Shown: piece after piece, positions 18,126-27,675 of the stretch
Layout of the letters: each line of letters starts with the position of its first letter
Position numbering within the stretch: the stretch's first letter is position 1
Assembly: GCF_963675065.1 (NCBI RefSeq)
Contig: NZ_OY775906.1
Span: 226,001 to 290,000, forward strand
DNA: 64,000 bases
DNA from: an uncultured Draconibacterium sp.
GTDB taxonomy: Bacteria; Bacteroidota; Bacteroidia; Bacteroidales; Prolixibacteraceae
Direction of reading: 5' to 3'
Made by a program: the position numbers and the translations under genes
Notes under the pieces: generated by a model
What the model was told of the DNA's origin: nothing
The model's database searches: none
Seen by the model: only the letters and a program-made list of their open reading frames with translations

Positions 18126-19118
18126 ATGAAAAAAATATATTATATAGTACTGTTTTTTATGGTTGCGCCGTTTCTTTTCAGCGCCTGCAACGATGAATGG
18201 ACAGAGGAGCAATACGAGCATTTTGTCTCTTTTAAAGCTCCGTTAAACGACCTGGGTGTGAGTCCTATTTATGTGAGCTACAAAACAGACGAGGTTTCAA
18301 ATTATAAACTTCCTGTAATTGTTAGTGGGTCAACACTAAATCCTGACGATATAAGTGTAAAGGTGGCGCTTGATCCCGACACTTTAGAGGCACTGAATTA
18401 CGAGCGCTTTCAAAGCAGAACTGATTTATACTATAAGCAGCTAACTGATTCGTATTTTACGATGCCTGCATCTGTTGATATTAAGGCCGGAGAAGATGTT
18501 GCACTATTGAATATCGATTTTAATTTTGAGAACATTGATTTGGCAGACAAGTGGATACTTCCGCTGACAATTTTAGACGATACGGAGAATGGCGCTTACA
18601 CGCCACATCCGAGGAAACACTACAAAAGAGCCCTGTTGCGTGTGATGCCTTTTAATGATTACTCAGGAACCTATGGTGCAGCAAACCTAAAAACCTACAT
18701 AAAAGGCAGCGAGAATGGTGCACCTATCGTAAAAAGTAATATCCAACTTTATGTTGTTGATGATCATACCGTTTTCTTTTATGCCGGAATGGTTGATGAA
18801 GATCGTATAGATCGTCATAATTATAAAGTTTACGCTGAATTTGATCAGGAGACAGATGAAGTGATACTGTATTCTGACAATCCTGATATGGAGTTTCAAT
18901 CGTACAGCACGCCAACGTATACTGTTGATGAGCAAATGGATGTTACCCGTCCATACTTGTTAAAACGTACAACAATTGTACAAGGAATTGACTTCAGTTT
19001 TAAAGACTATTCAACATCAGACGTTGTGGATTATAATTTTACCGTTCGTGGTCAGATAGCTATGGAACGTAGAATTAATACACAAATACCAGACGAAAAT
19101 CAGGCGATTGAATGGTAA
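18126..19118 (+). CDS. DUF1735-type surface lipoprotein (SusE-like position)
   Basis: 330-residue lipoprotein with lipobox FSAC near residue 20. The N-terminal beta-sandwich (about 30-160) matches the DUF1735/BT_3987 N-terminal type. The C-terminal half (about 170-330, starting NDYSGTYGAAN) resembles the DUF4361/DUF4973-type domain of SusD-linked lipoproteins. Such proteins sit on the cell surface and are thought to bind the target glycan or help SusD. It lies 88 bp after SusD and is followed directly by a strong terminator, so it probably ends the IPT-SusC-SusD transcript. Confidence 0.8.
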   Translation: MKKIYYIVLFFMVAPFLFSACNDEWTEEQYEHFVSFKAPLNDLGVSPIYVSYKTDEVSNYKLPVIVSGSTLNPDDISVKVALDPDTLEALNYERFQSRTDLYYKQLTDSYFTMPASVDIKAGEDVALLNIDFNFENIDLADKWILPLTILDDTENGAYTPHPRKHYKRALLRVMPFNDYSGTYGAANLKTYIKGSENGAPIVKSNIQLYVVDDHTVFFYAGMVDEDRIDRHNYKVYAEFDQETDEVILYSDNPDMEFQSYSTPTYTVDEQMDVTRPYLLKRTTIVQGIDFSFKDYSTSDVVDYNFTVRGQIAMERRINTQIPDENQAIEW

Positions 19119-19134
19119 ACTCTTTATAGCTATT

Positions 19135-19172
19135 AAACCGGATATTACCAGCGTGTAGTATCCGGTTTTATT
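19135..19172 (+). terminator. Terminator hairpin after the binding-protein operon
   Basis: AAACCGGATA (19135-19144) pairs perfectly with TATCCGGTTT (19159-19168), followed by a T-rich tail. It separates the transport/binding genes from the GH92 gene, suggesting that the enzymes downstream are transcribed partly on their own. Confidence 0.8.
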
Positions 19173-19233
19173 CTATCTTTTTGTTAGTTTTCCGATTCAT
19201 TTAAACAATAGATAACAGAAAATAAAGACACAA

Positions 19234-21516
19234 ATGATAAACAGAATTGGATTTTTTGCTTTGGTTTTGATGTGCAGTTTCATGCTGAGTGTAAGTGCAC
19301 AAACTTTCGATCCGGTAAGCTACGTAAGTACTTTGGTGGGGACTAACTCAAAATACGAACTATCAACCGGAAATACCTATCCGGCAACAGCACTGCCCTG
19401 GGGAATGAATTTTTGGTCGCCACAAACCGGAAAAATGGGCGATGGCTGGATGTACAAATACACCGCCGATAAAATCAGAGGATTTAAACAAACCCACCAA
19501 CCCAGTCCGTGGATGAACGATTACGGCCAGTTTTCGATAATGCCCGGTACCGGAAAATCTGTATTTAACGAAGATGAACGTGCAAGTTGGTTTACACACA
19601 AGGCAGAAGTAGCCAAGCCATATTACTACAGCGTTTATTTGGCCGATGTAGATGTGACTACCGAAATTGCACCTACCGAGCGGGCAGCTATTTTCCGTTT
19701 TACCTTTCCCGACAGCGAAAACTCGTACGTGGTGACCGATGCTTTCGATCGCGGTTCGTATGTAAAAATAATTCCCGAAGAGAATAAAATTATCGGCTAC
19801 ACAACACGCAACAGCGGCGGTGTACCTGATAATTTTAAAAACTACTTTGTAATTATATTTGATAAGCCATTCGCGAACTATGCAGTTGTAAAAGACGGCG
19901 AAATAACAAATGGAGAAAAGGTATTCGAAGGCAACCATGCCGGAGCAGTTATTGGTTTTACTACGTCGAATAATGAACAGGTGCATGCGCGGGTGGCTTC
20001 GTCTTTCATCAGCGAAGACCAAGCTGAACTTAATCTGAAAGAGCTAGGAAACGAAGGTTTTGATGAGATTGCAGAAAAGGGAAAAGCCCGCTGGAACGAA
20101 GTATTAGGTAAAATAAAAGTAGAGGATGATAATATCGATAATCTGCGTACTTTCTATTCCAACTTGTACCGGACGGTTTTGTTTCCACGAAATCTTTCAG
20201 AAATTGATGCCAACGGAAATGTAGTGCATTACAGCCCTTACAACGGGAAAGTATTAACTGGCTATATGTTTACCGATACCGGTTTTTGGGATACCTTCCG
20301 CAGTTTGTTTCCTTTCCTGAATTTTGTCTATCCATCAGAAAATGTGAAAATGCAGGAAGGCCTGGTGAACGCCTACAAAGAAAGTGGTTTTCTTCCTGAA
20401 TGGGCAAGCCCCGGGCATCGAAGTATTATGGTGGGTAACAACTCGGCTTCGGTAGTGGCCGATGCCTATTTAAAAGGCCTGCGCGGTTACGACATTGAAA
20501 CCTTGTGGGAAGCTTTGAAGCACGGAGCTAATAACGTTCACCCAAAAGTTGCAGCATCGGGAAGAACAGGCTACAAAGAGTACAATAAATACGGTTATAT
20601 TCCGAATGATGTAAAGATCAGACAGAACGTTGCACGTACATTGGAATATGCTTACGACGACTGGACAATTTATGCTTTAGGAAAGGCTTTAGGAAAACCC
20701 GAAAGCGAAATTGGTATTTACGCCGAACGGGCAATGAACTACAAAAATCTGTACAACCCAAAAAATAAACTGATGGCCGGAAGAGCTGTAGACGGCTCCT
20801 TTTCCGATTCATTTAACCCAACCGACTGGGGCCGCGATTTCACCGAAGGAAACAGCTGGCATTATTCATGGTCGGTATTTCACGATCCGAAAGGTTTGAT
20901 GACCCTGATGGGCGGACGCGAAGAATTTGTTACCATGCTCGATTCGGTTTTTATTATCCCCGGTTCAAAAGGAATGGACAGCCGCGGAATGATTCACGAA
21001 ATGCGCGAAATGCAGGTGATGGATATGGGCCAGTACGCACACGGAAACCAACCTATTCAGCACATGGTTTACCTTTATAACTACGCCGGCGAACCTTGGA
21101 AAACGCAATATTGGGCACGCGAAATAATGGACAAACTGTACTCTGCAGCGCCCGATGGATATTGCGGCGACGAGGATAATGGCCAAACTTCGGCCTGGTA
21201 TGTTTTTTCTTCGCTTGGTTTTTATTCAGTTTGTCCCGGCAGTAATGAGTATATTTTGGGATCGCCGTTGTTTAATAAAGTAAGCATTGAGCTTGAAAAC
21301 GGTAACGAGATTTCGATTAACGCGATGGATAATTCGAAAGAAAACCGTTATGTTGCTGATATGGAGCTGAACGGTAAAAAATATACCAAAAACTATCTGA
21401 CTCATGATGATTTGATGAAAGGCGCAGTAATCAATTTTAAAATGAGCGATACACCAAATAAAAAACGAGGAGTGAGTGAAAGTGATTTTCCGTATTCATT
21501 TTCAAATGAGCGCTAA
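19234..21516 (+). CDS. GH92 alpha-mannosidase, exported
   Basis: 760-residue exo-alpha-mannosidase of the calcium-dependent GH92 family, which removes alpha-1,2/1,3/1,4/1,6-linked mannose with inversion. A signal peptide ends near VSAQ (residue 23). The N-terminal beta-sandwich begins YVSTLVGTNSKYELSTGNTYPATALPWGM, typical of the family. The (alpha/alpha)6 domain carries EGNSWHYSW (E538, the position of the general acid) and CGDEDNGQTSAWYVFSSLGFY (D646/D648, the general-base region). No lipobox, so periplasmic. It follows a terminator and is followed 50 bp later by the second GtaA-like gene. Linkage specificity cannot be read from sequence. Confidence 0.95.
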   Translation: MINRIGFFALVLMCSFMLSVSAQTFDPVSYVSTLVGTNSKYELSTGNTYPATALPWGMNFWSPQTGKMGDGWMYKYTADKIRGFKQTHQPSPWMNDYGQFSIMPGTGKSVFNEDERASWFTHKAEVAKPYYYSVYLADVDVTTEIAPTERAAIFRFTFPDSENSYVVTDAFDRGSYVKIIPEENKIIGYTTRNSGGVPDNFKNYFVIIFDKPFANYAVVKDGEITNGEKVFEGNHAGAVIGFTTSNNEQVHARVASSFISEDQAELNLKELGNEGFDEIAEKGKARWNEVLGKIKVEDDNIDNLRTFYSNLYRTVLFPRNLSEIDANGNVVHYSPYNGKVLTGYMFTDTGFWDTFRSLFPFLNFVYPSENVKMQEGLVNAYKESGFLPEWASPGHRSIMVGNNSASVVADAYLKGLRGYDIETLWEALKHGANNVHPKVAASGRTGYKEYNKYGYIPNDVKIRQNVARTLEYAYDDWTIYALGKALGKPESEIGIYAERAMNYKNLYNPKNKLMAGRAVDGSFSDSFNPTDWGRDFTEGNSWHYSWSVFHDPKGLMTLMGGREEFVTMLDSVFIIPGSKGMDSRGMIHEMREMQVMDMGQYAHGNQPIQHMVYLYNYAGEPWKTQYWAREIMDKLYSAAPDGYCGDEDNGQTSAWYVFSSLGFYSVCPGSNEYILGSPLFNKVSIELENGNEISINAMDNSKENRYVADMELNGKKYTKNYLTHDDLMKGAVINFKMSDTPNKKRGVSESDFPYSFSNER

Positions 21517-21566
21517 TCGATTTTGATTTATAAAACAATAATTAATACTACATTAAAATAACAATT

Positions 21567-24077
21567 ATGCTTAAATCAACTATCAACAAAATCCTGACTG
21601 TTTTTACAATTGCAGCTCTTTTGGGAGCTTGCAGTTCGCAGTCGGAAGTAACACAAAATGAAGAGGCGGGCGCAGAATTTCGTGCTCCGGCTTATCCGTT
21701 AATAACCATCGATCCATACACAAGTGCCTGGTCGATGTCGGATAATTTATTTGATACCCCTGTAAAACACTGGACAGGTCGGAACCATTCATTGATCGGC
21801 GCCATTCGTGTCGATGGTAAAACGTATCGTTTTTTGGGAAAAGAAGAAATTCCCTTGGAACCGGTTGTGGCAAATGCCAAGTTTGAAGCCTGGGACGGAA
21901 AATACGTAACAAAAAAACCTGCTTCTGGCTGGGAAAAACCAGAATTTAACGCTACCTCGTGGAAAAGCGGAAAGGCAGCTTTTGGTACACCAAATATGAG
22001 TGAAACAGCAACTCCTTGGGAAACCGAGCATATTTGGGTACGTCGCCAATTTACCATGCCCGAAGTTAGCGATGAAAGCGATTTGTTCCTGGTTTATTCG
22101 CACGACGATGATTTTGAATTATACCTGAATGGAAAAGAAATTGTAAATACCGGCAACCGTGCAAAAAGCAACGTGGTGCTTAAGCTCGACAGAAACCTGT
22201 TAAACATTGGCGGAGAAAATACTATCGCTGCTCATTGTTGGGATCGTGGTGGTTTGGCTTATGTTGATTTCGGCATTTTTAAAGAGAGCGAAATAAAACC
22301 TGTTTTTGCTCAAACAGCTGTTCAAAATAGCGTAAAAATTACCGCCACACAAACCAAATACGATTTTACTTGTGGTCCGGTAGATTTGCGTGTAGAGTTT
22401 GTTTCACCTTTGTTGATGGACGACCTGGACCTGCTTTCCCGTCCGGTAAACTATATCAATTACGAAGCGGTTTCAACCGATGGTAAATCACACTACGTGG
22501 AAGTTTATTTCGAGGCTACTCCCGAGTGGGCGGTAAACGAATTAAACCAGGAAGTAGAAGTTACAAGCGGAAAAACGGGCAACGTTAGTTTCTTAAAAAC
22601 AGGAACTACTGAACAACCTGTTCTGGCAAAGAAGGGTGATAATATCCGCATCGACTGGGGATATTTCTATCTGGCATCGCCTGAAGCTGAAAATAAAACA
22701 CTGGCAATCGGTGATTTTGCCAGTATGAAAATGGCGTTTATCGAAAGCGGAAAAGTGAATGTGGGACTGGAAAAAACAACTGCTGTATTATCGAAATCAA
22801 TGCCGGCACTGGCTTGTTCCGATGCCATTGGCGAAGTTTCAGCAAAGCCTGCAAAAGGCTATGTAATGCTGGCATACGACGATATTGAGTCGATCCAGTA
22901 TTTTGGCGATAACCTGAAAGCCTGGTGGACAAAAGATGGTAAGGTAAGTTTTGATGCGGCTCTAACTTCAGCGGCAAACGATTACCAAAATATTATGGAG
23001 CGTTGCGATGCTGCTGATAAAGCTATTCACGAGGAAGCGCTTGCCGCAGGTGGCGAAAACTATGCACGTTTATGTTTGCTGGCTTATCGTCAGTCGATTG
23101 CCGCACACAAACTGGTAAAAGACACTGAAGGAAACATTCTTTTCCTTTCAAAAGAAAACTTTAGCAACGGTTCAATCGGTACGGTTGACGTAACTTACCC
23201 ATCAGCGCCATTATTCCTGAAATACAATCCGGAATTATTAAAAGGAATGTTGAACCCGATTTTTTACTATTCAGAAAGTGGAAAGTGGACCAAGCCTTTT
23301 GCGGCTCATGATGTGGGTACTTATCCATTAGCCAATGGACAAACATACGGCGGCGATATGCCGGTTGAAGAATGTGGGAATATGCTGATCCTGACAGCGG
23401 CTATTGCCGATGTTGAAGGAAATGCCGATTATGCAAATGAGCACTGGGAGGTGCTTACTGTGTGGGCCAATTACCTGATGGAAAACGGACTTGATCCGGA
23501 GAATCAATTGTGTACCGACGATTTTGCCGGTCACTTTGCACACAATGTAAACCTTTCGGCAAAAGCAATTATGGGAATTGCCAGTTATGGAAAACTGGCA
23601 GAAATGTTGGGTAAAACAGATGTGGCCGAAAAATATACTTCTGAAGCAAAAAGTATGGCGCAGGAATGGATGAAGATGGCCGATGATGGCGATCACTATC
23701 GTTTAACTTTTGATAAACCGGGAACCTGGAGCCAGAAATACAACATTGTTTGGGACAAACTGCTTGGTCTTGGAATTTTCCCGTCGGAAGTGGCACAAAC
23801 CGAAATTGCCTATTACCTCACGAAACAAAACACATACGGTTTGCCGTTAGACAACCGCAGAACGTATACAAAATCGGATTGGATTGTATGGACAGCTACT
23901 TTAGCTGACGATACCGAAACTTTCCAGAAATTTATCGATCCGGTTTACGAATTCGTTACCAAAACACCCGACCGTGTTCCAATGACCGACTGGTACGAAA
24001 CACCAACCGCAACTCAGGTTGGATTCCAGGCGCGCTCTGTTGTTGGCGGATATTTTATTAAAATGCTGGAAAAATAA
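21567..24077 (+). CDS. Exported GtaA-like protein (DUF4964/5127/4965/1793), copy 2
   Basis: 836-residue paralogue of the protein at 8187-10685 with the same order of parts: lipobox-like LLGACSSQ near residue 22 (so probably a lipoprotein, whereas copy 1 has a cleavable signal), DUF4964-type start FRAPAYPLITIDPYTSAWS, beta-sandwich insert (about 105-240, SHDDDFELYLNG), DUF5127-like region and DUF4965/DUF1793 C-terminal region. The C-terminal 320 residues are almost identical between copies, down to long identical DNA stretches, whereas the N-terminal half has diverged widely. Different anchoring of two near-identical catalytic parts suggests work in two compartments, surface and periplasm. The true reaction is unknown; glutaminase is only a family label. 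Confidence 0.85.
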   Translation: MLKSTINKILTVFTIAALLGACSSQSEVTQNEEAGAEFRAPAYPLITIDPYTSAWSMSDNLFDTPVKHWTGRNHSLIGAIRVDGKTYRFLGKEEIPLEPVVANAKFEAWDGKYVTKKPASGWEKPEFNATSWKSGKAAFGTPNMSETATPWETEHIWVRRQFTMPEVSDESDLFLVYSHDDDFELYLNGKEIVNTGNRAKSNVVLKLDRNLLNIGGENTIAAHCWDRGGLAYVDFGIFKESEIKPVFAQTAVQNSVKITATQTKYDFTCGPVDLRVEFVSPLLMDDLDLLSRPVNYINYEAVSTDGKSHYVEVYFEATPEWAVNELNQEVEVTSGKTGNVSFLKTGTTEQPVLAKKGDNIRIDWGYFYLASPEAENKTLAIGDFASMKMAFIESGKVNVGLEKTTAVLSKSMPALACSDAIGEVSAKPAKGYVMLAYDDIESIQYFGDNLKAWWTKDGKVSFDAALTSAANDYQNIMERCDAADKAIHEEALAAGGENYARLCLLAYRQSIAAHKLVKDTEGNILFLSKENFSNGSIGTVDVTYPSAPLFLKYNPELLKGMLNPIFYYSESGKWTKPFAAHDVGTYPLANGQTYGGDMPVEECGNMLILTAAIADVEGNADYANEHWEVLTVWANYLMENGLDPENQLCTDDFAGHFAHNVNLSAKAIMGIASYGKLAEMLGKTDVAEKYTSEAKSMAQEWMKMADDGDHYRLTFDKPGTWSQKYNIVWDKLLGLGIFPSEVAQTEIAYYLTKQNTYGLPLDNRRTYTKSDWIVWTATLADDTETFQKFIDPVYEFVTKTPDRVPMTDWYETPTATQVGFQARSVVGGYFIKMLEK

Positions 24078-24152
24078 TCAGTAAATAATTTCAGTTTGGA
24101 CAGTCTGGAATTGTAGTTTAGTTATAGTTAGCGATCAAATTATTTTGATTAA

Positions 24153-24187
24153 AATCTCCGGGAATTATTTCCCGGGGATTATTTTTT
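24153..24187 (+). terminator. Rho-independent terminator after GtaA-like copy 2
   Basis: AATCTCCGGGAA (24153-24164) pairs with TTCCCGGGGATT (24169-24180) with one G-T pair, followed by ATTTTTTT. Confidence 0.9.
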
Positions 24188-24323
24188 TATTCTACTGTTG
24201 CAGCTGACAAAATCATTACCATACAAACTAATGTGGAGCAAATAAATACCAACAGTATTGGTGCTTTTGGCACTCGTTGAAGCCGGAATTTATCCACGCA
24301 ATAGTTAACGAAAACCAATAACA

Positions 24324-25757
24324 ATGAATACAAGAAGAGATTTTTTAAAAGCAAGTGCATTAACAGTTGCCGGAATCGGAATTGCCGGAGGCTCATCGGT
24401 TTTGGCGGCTTCCGGTAGAAAAAACTACGTAACGAATCGTCCGGCAGCAGGTGAGCGTAATTTTGTGTCGAAGGCAGTGGAAGAAACAATTGCAGCAGCA
24501 AAAGCAAAAATTAAAGATCCGAAACTGGCGTGGATGTTCGAAAACTGTTTCCCGAATACTCTGGATACAACAGTAGAGCACGGAACACTGAACGGTAAAC
24601 CCGATACGTTTGTAATTACAGGTGATATTCATGCCATGTGGTTGCGCGATTCAACTGCACAGGTTTGGCCGTATATGCCACTGGCCAATCAGGATGACGA
24701 ATTAAAAACGTTGCTTGCCGGCGTTGTTCATCGTCAAACAAAATGTGTTTTGCTCGATCGTTATGCCAACGCTTTCAACAAAACAAAGGAAGAAGAAGTG
24801 CACTGGATGAGCGATATGACGGATATGAAACCCGGTTTGCACGAACGCAAATGGGAAATTGATTCGTTGTGTTACACCGTTCGTCTGGCCTACAACTACT
24901 GGAAAACTACCGGTGATAAAAGTGTTTTTGATGCTGACTGGCAAAAAGCGGCAGCTCTGATTGTAAAAACATTTAAAGAACAGCAACGCAAAGATGGCCT
25001 TGGGCCTTATAAGTTTCAGCGCGAAACTCCTCAGCAATTAGATACCGTTGCCAATCATGGTTATGGTCGTCCACTAAAACCTGTTGGTCTGATCAACTCA
25101 ACGTTCCGTCCTTCGGATGATGCCACAACCTATGGCTTTTTAATTCCTTCAAACATTTTTGCGGTTGTATCATTGAACCAAATGGCTGAAATCAGCAATG
25201 AAGTGACAGGTGATAAGGCCTTTGCAAAAGAATGTTTGGCTTTATCAAAAGAAGTAGATGCGGCAGTTAAGGAATATGCAATTGTAGAGCATAAAAAATA
25301 CGGAAAAGTGTATGCCTTTGAGGTAGATGGTTTTGGTAACCATACTTTTATGGACGATGCCAATGTACCAAGTTTGCTGGCTTTGCCTTACCTGGGATTG
25401 CTTGAAAAGGAAGATAAAATTTACCAAAATACCCGCCAACTGGTTTGGAGCGAAGACAACCCTTATTTCTTCAAAGGAAAAGCTGCGGAAGGAATTGGCG
25501 GCCCTCACGTAGGTTACGATATGGTTTGGCCAATGAGTATTATTATGCGTGCCATGACCAGTTCTGATGATAAAGAAATCAGCTGGTGTATTAAAACATT
25601 GCGCGATACCGATGCCGACACCGGTTTTATGCACGAAACTTTCCACAAAGATGATCCTGCAAACTTTACCCGTTCGTGGTTTGCCTGGGCAAATACTTTG
25701 TTTGGCGAGTTGGTTTTAAAATTAATTAACGAGGGTAAAGAAAACCTGTTGGCATAA
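24324..25757 (+). CDS. GH125 exo-alpha-1,6-mannosidase, Tat-exported
   Basis: 477-residue metal-independent alpha-mannosidase (formerly DUF1237). The N-terminus MNTRRDFLKASALTVAG is a twin-arginine signal, so the folded enzyme should be exported to the periplasm. The family fold is visible from KDPKLAWMFENCFPNTLDTTV onward; GDIHAMWLRDSTAQ is a strong signature. By comparison with characterised GH125 enzymes the acid lies in RPSDDATTYGF (D265 or D266) and the base in GFMHETF (E438). It removes terminal alpha-1,6-mannose after side chains are trimmed, complementing GH92 and GH76 here. It is flanked by terminators on both sides and is likely monocistronic. Confidence 0.95.
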   Translation: MNTRRDFLKASALTVAGIGIAGGSSVLAASGRKNYVTNRPAAGERNFVSKAVEETIAAAKAKIKDPKLAWMFENCFPNTLDTTVEHGTLNGKPDTFVITGDIHAMWLRDSTAQVWPYMPLANQDDELKTLLAGVVHRQTKCVLLDRYANAFNKTKEEEVHWMSDMTDMKPGLHERKWEIDSLCYTVRLAYNYWKTTGDKSVFDADWQKAAALIVKTFKEQQRKDGLGPYKFQRETPQQLDTVANHGYGRPLKPVGLINSTFRPSDDATTYGFLIPSNIFAVVSLNQMAEISNEVTGDKAFAKECLALSKEVDAAVKEYAIVEHKKYGKVYAFEVDGFGNHTFMDDANVPSLLALPYLGLLEKEDKIYQNTRQLVWSEDNPYFFKGKAAEGIGGPHVGYDMVWPMSIIMRAMTSSDDKEISWCIKTLRDTDADTGFMHETFHKDDPANFTRSWFAWANTLFGELVLKLINEGKENLLA

Positions 25758-25762
25758 AACAA

Positions 25763-25798
25763 AAGAGGCACTTAAAACTTGATTTTAGGTGCCTTTTC
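25763..25798 (+). terminator. Rho-independent terminator after GH125
   Basis: AGGCACTTAAAA (25766-25777) pairs with TTTTAGGTGCCT (25783-25794) with one G-T pair, followed by TTTC. It closes the mannan locus before the ECF sigma gene. Confidence 0.85.
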
Positions 25799-25839
25799 AC
25801 TTTTCTTATTCCATCTTTAATTATCCAGCTCAGCTCGAA

Positions 25840-25861
25840 TAATTGTAGCGATATACAATTA
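25840..25861. promoter_or_regulatory. Inverted repeat before the ECF sigma gene
   Basis: TAATTGTA (25840-25847) and TACAATTA (25854-25861) form a perfect 8-bp inverted repeat with a 6-bp spacer, 46 bp before the sigma-factor ATG. A dimeric regulator site is possible; no regulator is assigned. Confidence 0.4.
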
Positions 25862-25907
25862 ATTTTCTATTTTCACCAAAGCTAATCTAACTAATGGACC
25901 ATTGGGG

Positions 25908-26498
25908 ATGAGTTCTATTGAATCAAATATTTCGATTAACCTCTTACTGTTCAGAAGTGGCGATGAACAAGTTTTTAAGCTTATTTTTGAAAACAATTAC
26001 GAAAGAATTGTAGGTTTTTGCATGCAGTTTATTCCCGATCGCGAAGAGGCAAAAAATATTGCTCAGCAAGCTTTTGTAAAACTATGGACCAATAGAGAAG
26101 AGGTTAATACTTTAAATGGAATCAGAGCTTTTCTGTATACCGCCGCAAAAACAGAGTGCCTGAACTTCTTACGTCACGAAAAGTATATACAGAACTACCA
26201 AAAAAATACACTTGAGAACCGGGAAAAGATTTTGAATCAGGAAATTCTGGAATCTTTTAAATTCGACAAACTTGAATACCAGGAACTCGAAGAAATGATT
26301 CAAAATGCGCTTGAGAAACTACCTGAAAAATGCCGGCAGGTTTTCGTGAAAAGTCGATTCGAGTACAAAAAAAACCGTGAGATTGCTGAAGAATTAGGAA
26401 TAGCGCAAAAATCCGTTGAGTCGAACATTACCCGTGCTCTCAAAATTCTTCGGAAGGAACTAAAAGATATCCTTCCTCTGGTTTTGTGGATGTTTTAA
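25908..26498 (+). CDS. ECF RNA polymerase sigma-70 factor (FecI-like)
   Basis: 196-residue extracytoplasmic-function sigma factor. Region 2 spans about residues 22-95 (FENNYERIVGFCMQFIPDREEAKNIAQQAFVKLW). Region 4 is at about 125-185 (LPEKCRQVFVKSRFEYKKNREIAEELGIAQKSVESNITRALKILR). The ATG at 25908 is preferred to the in-frame TTG two codons earlier. A FecR gene follows after 135 bp and an STN-type SusC after that, the usual outer-membrane-to-promoter relay of Bacteroidota glycan loci. It would drive the SusC/SusD/sulfatase locus when the SusC STN domain signals glycan uptake. Its own expression may be autoregulated. Confidence 0.93.
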   Translation: MSSIESNISINLLLFRSGDEQVFKLIFENNYERIVGFCMQFIPDREEAKNIAQQAFVKLWTNREEVNTLNGIRAFLYTAAKTECLNFLRHEKYIQNYQKNTLENREKILNQEILESFKFDKLEYQELEEMIQNALEKLPEKCRQVFVKSRFEYKKNREIAEELGIAQKSVESNITRALKILRKELKDILPLVLWMF

Positions 26499-26583
26499 TC
26501 CTTACTTGTGAATATGACTTTTTATAATCCGGCTTAACCATAAATTTATTCTAAAAATATTTTTCTGAATTTTTTTCTGTTTT

Positions 26584-26615
26584 AGTAAAGGGTAGTAAAC
26601 GATTTATGTGTACAA
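26584..26615 (+). promoter_or_regulatory. Two-box ECF-type promoter candidate before FecR
   Basis: AGTAAAGGGTA - 8 bp - TTTATGTGTACAA, 18 bp before the FecR start. It shares both boxes and the spacer length exactly with 10835-10866. Confidence 0.6.
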
Positions 26616-26633
26616 ATAGTAATAACGACAAAT

Positions 26634-27611
26634 ATGGACAACAGTATCATACAGAAATACCTTAGGGGAGAAGCTAGTAAAAAAGAGAAGGAACAACTAT
26701 TTAACTGGTTGGATGAGAGTGTTTCTAATAAGGAAGAGTTTATCGAAATAAAAAAAATATGGGCTTTAACTTCGCGTGAAAAGAATATCGAAGCTAAAAC
26801 CTGGAATGATATTAAACCATCAGAATTTACACAGGCAAAAACAAAAACACTACAACACTGGTTGGCACGAGCGGCTATTTTCCTGCTACTGGTTAGTTGT
26901 GGCGCTGTTGCTGGTCATATTATTTCAAAAAAATCTGAAACCCCGATCTATTCACAGATGTACACTGTTATTTCTCCGGCAGGGCAAATGACCAATATTG
27001 AATTACCCGACGGTACATTGGTGATGCTCAACTCAGGAACAAAAATTCAGTATTCAAATGAATTTGCAAAAGGAGATCGTCAGGTTTATCTTGAAGGTGA
27101 AGCATTTTTTGATGTCCAAAAGGATGTTGATCACCCATTTACGGTGACATCAGATTTTCTCGGAATACGCGTGTATGGTACTTCCTTTAATATTCAGGCT
27201 TACCCCGAGGATAAGGAATTTACCGCAACATTGGTTGAAGGAAGTATCGGACTTCTTGATCAGAATGGCAATGAACTGGAGAAACTGGTGCCGGGAGAAA
27301 AGGCGTACTTTGAAGACAGCGAATCGACGCTTCAAATTATGAAAGTGGATACCAATATGTACACTTCGTGGAAAGAAGGCCTGGTAACCTTTAGAGATGA
27401 AAAAATGAAAGACATTGCCAAACAAATTGAGCGTTGGTATAATGTTGAAATTATCATTCAGAAAGAAGGACTTGGAGATGAACGCTACTTTGGTTCCATC
27501 CTAAAAAACAAACCAATCGATCAAATTCTGGAAGTGTTTAAGTTAACCATTTCACTTGATTATGAAATTATCCCCAGGGCGGATAAACCAACTCTCATTT
27601 ACTGGAAATGA
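26634..27611 (+). CDS. FecR-type transmembrane anti-sigma factor
   Basis: 325-residue regulator. The cytoplasmic N-terminal part (1-78, MDNSIIQKYLRGEASKKEKEQLFNWLDE) would hold the sigma factor. One TM helix follows at about 82-98, then the periplasmic FecR domain (about 110-210, with GQMTNIELPDGTLVMLNSGTKI and VYLEGEAFFDVQKD) and a DUF4974 C-terminal domain (about 255-322) that contacts the SusC STN domain. It sits between its sigma gene and an STN-containing SusC, the standard order. A damaged relative of this gene lies at 10883-11260. Confidence 0.95.
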   Translation: MDNSIIQKYLRGEASKKEKEQLFNWLDESVSNKEEFIEIKKIWALTSREKNIEAKTWNDIKPSEFTQAKTKTLQHWLARAAIFLLLVSCGAVAGHIISKKSETPIYSQMYTVISPAGQMTNIELPDGTLVMLNSGTKIQYSNEFAKGDRQVYLEGEAFFDVQKDVDHPFTVTSDFLGIRVYGTSFNIQAYPEDKEFTATLVEGSIGLLDQNGNELEKLVPGEKAYFEDSESTLQIMKVDTNMYTSWKEGLVTFRDEKMKDIAKQIERWYNVEIIIQKEGLGDERYFGSILKNKPIDQILEVFKLTISLDYEIIPRADKPTLIYWK

Positions 27612-27675
27612 AACAATAGTAAACTTAAAAACGAATAATAGCTTATGAACAAATCTAACACGTCCTAAAAAACAA

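Noticed and set aside
19363..20022. 219-codon minus-strand frame
   Set aside because: It lies wholly inside the GH92 gene, whose family motifs are clear; Cys/Phe/Ile-rich antisense product is typical of a shadow.
24187..24507. 106-codon minus-strand frame before GH125
   Set aside because: Leu/Pro-rich product overlaps the GH125 Tat signal region in antisense; no start signal or family.
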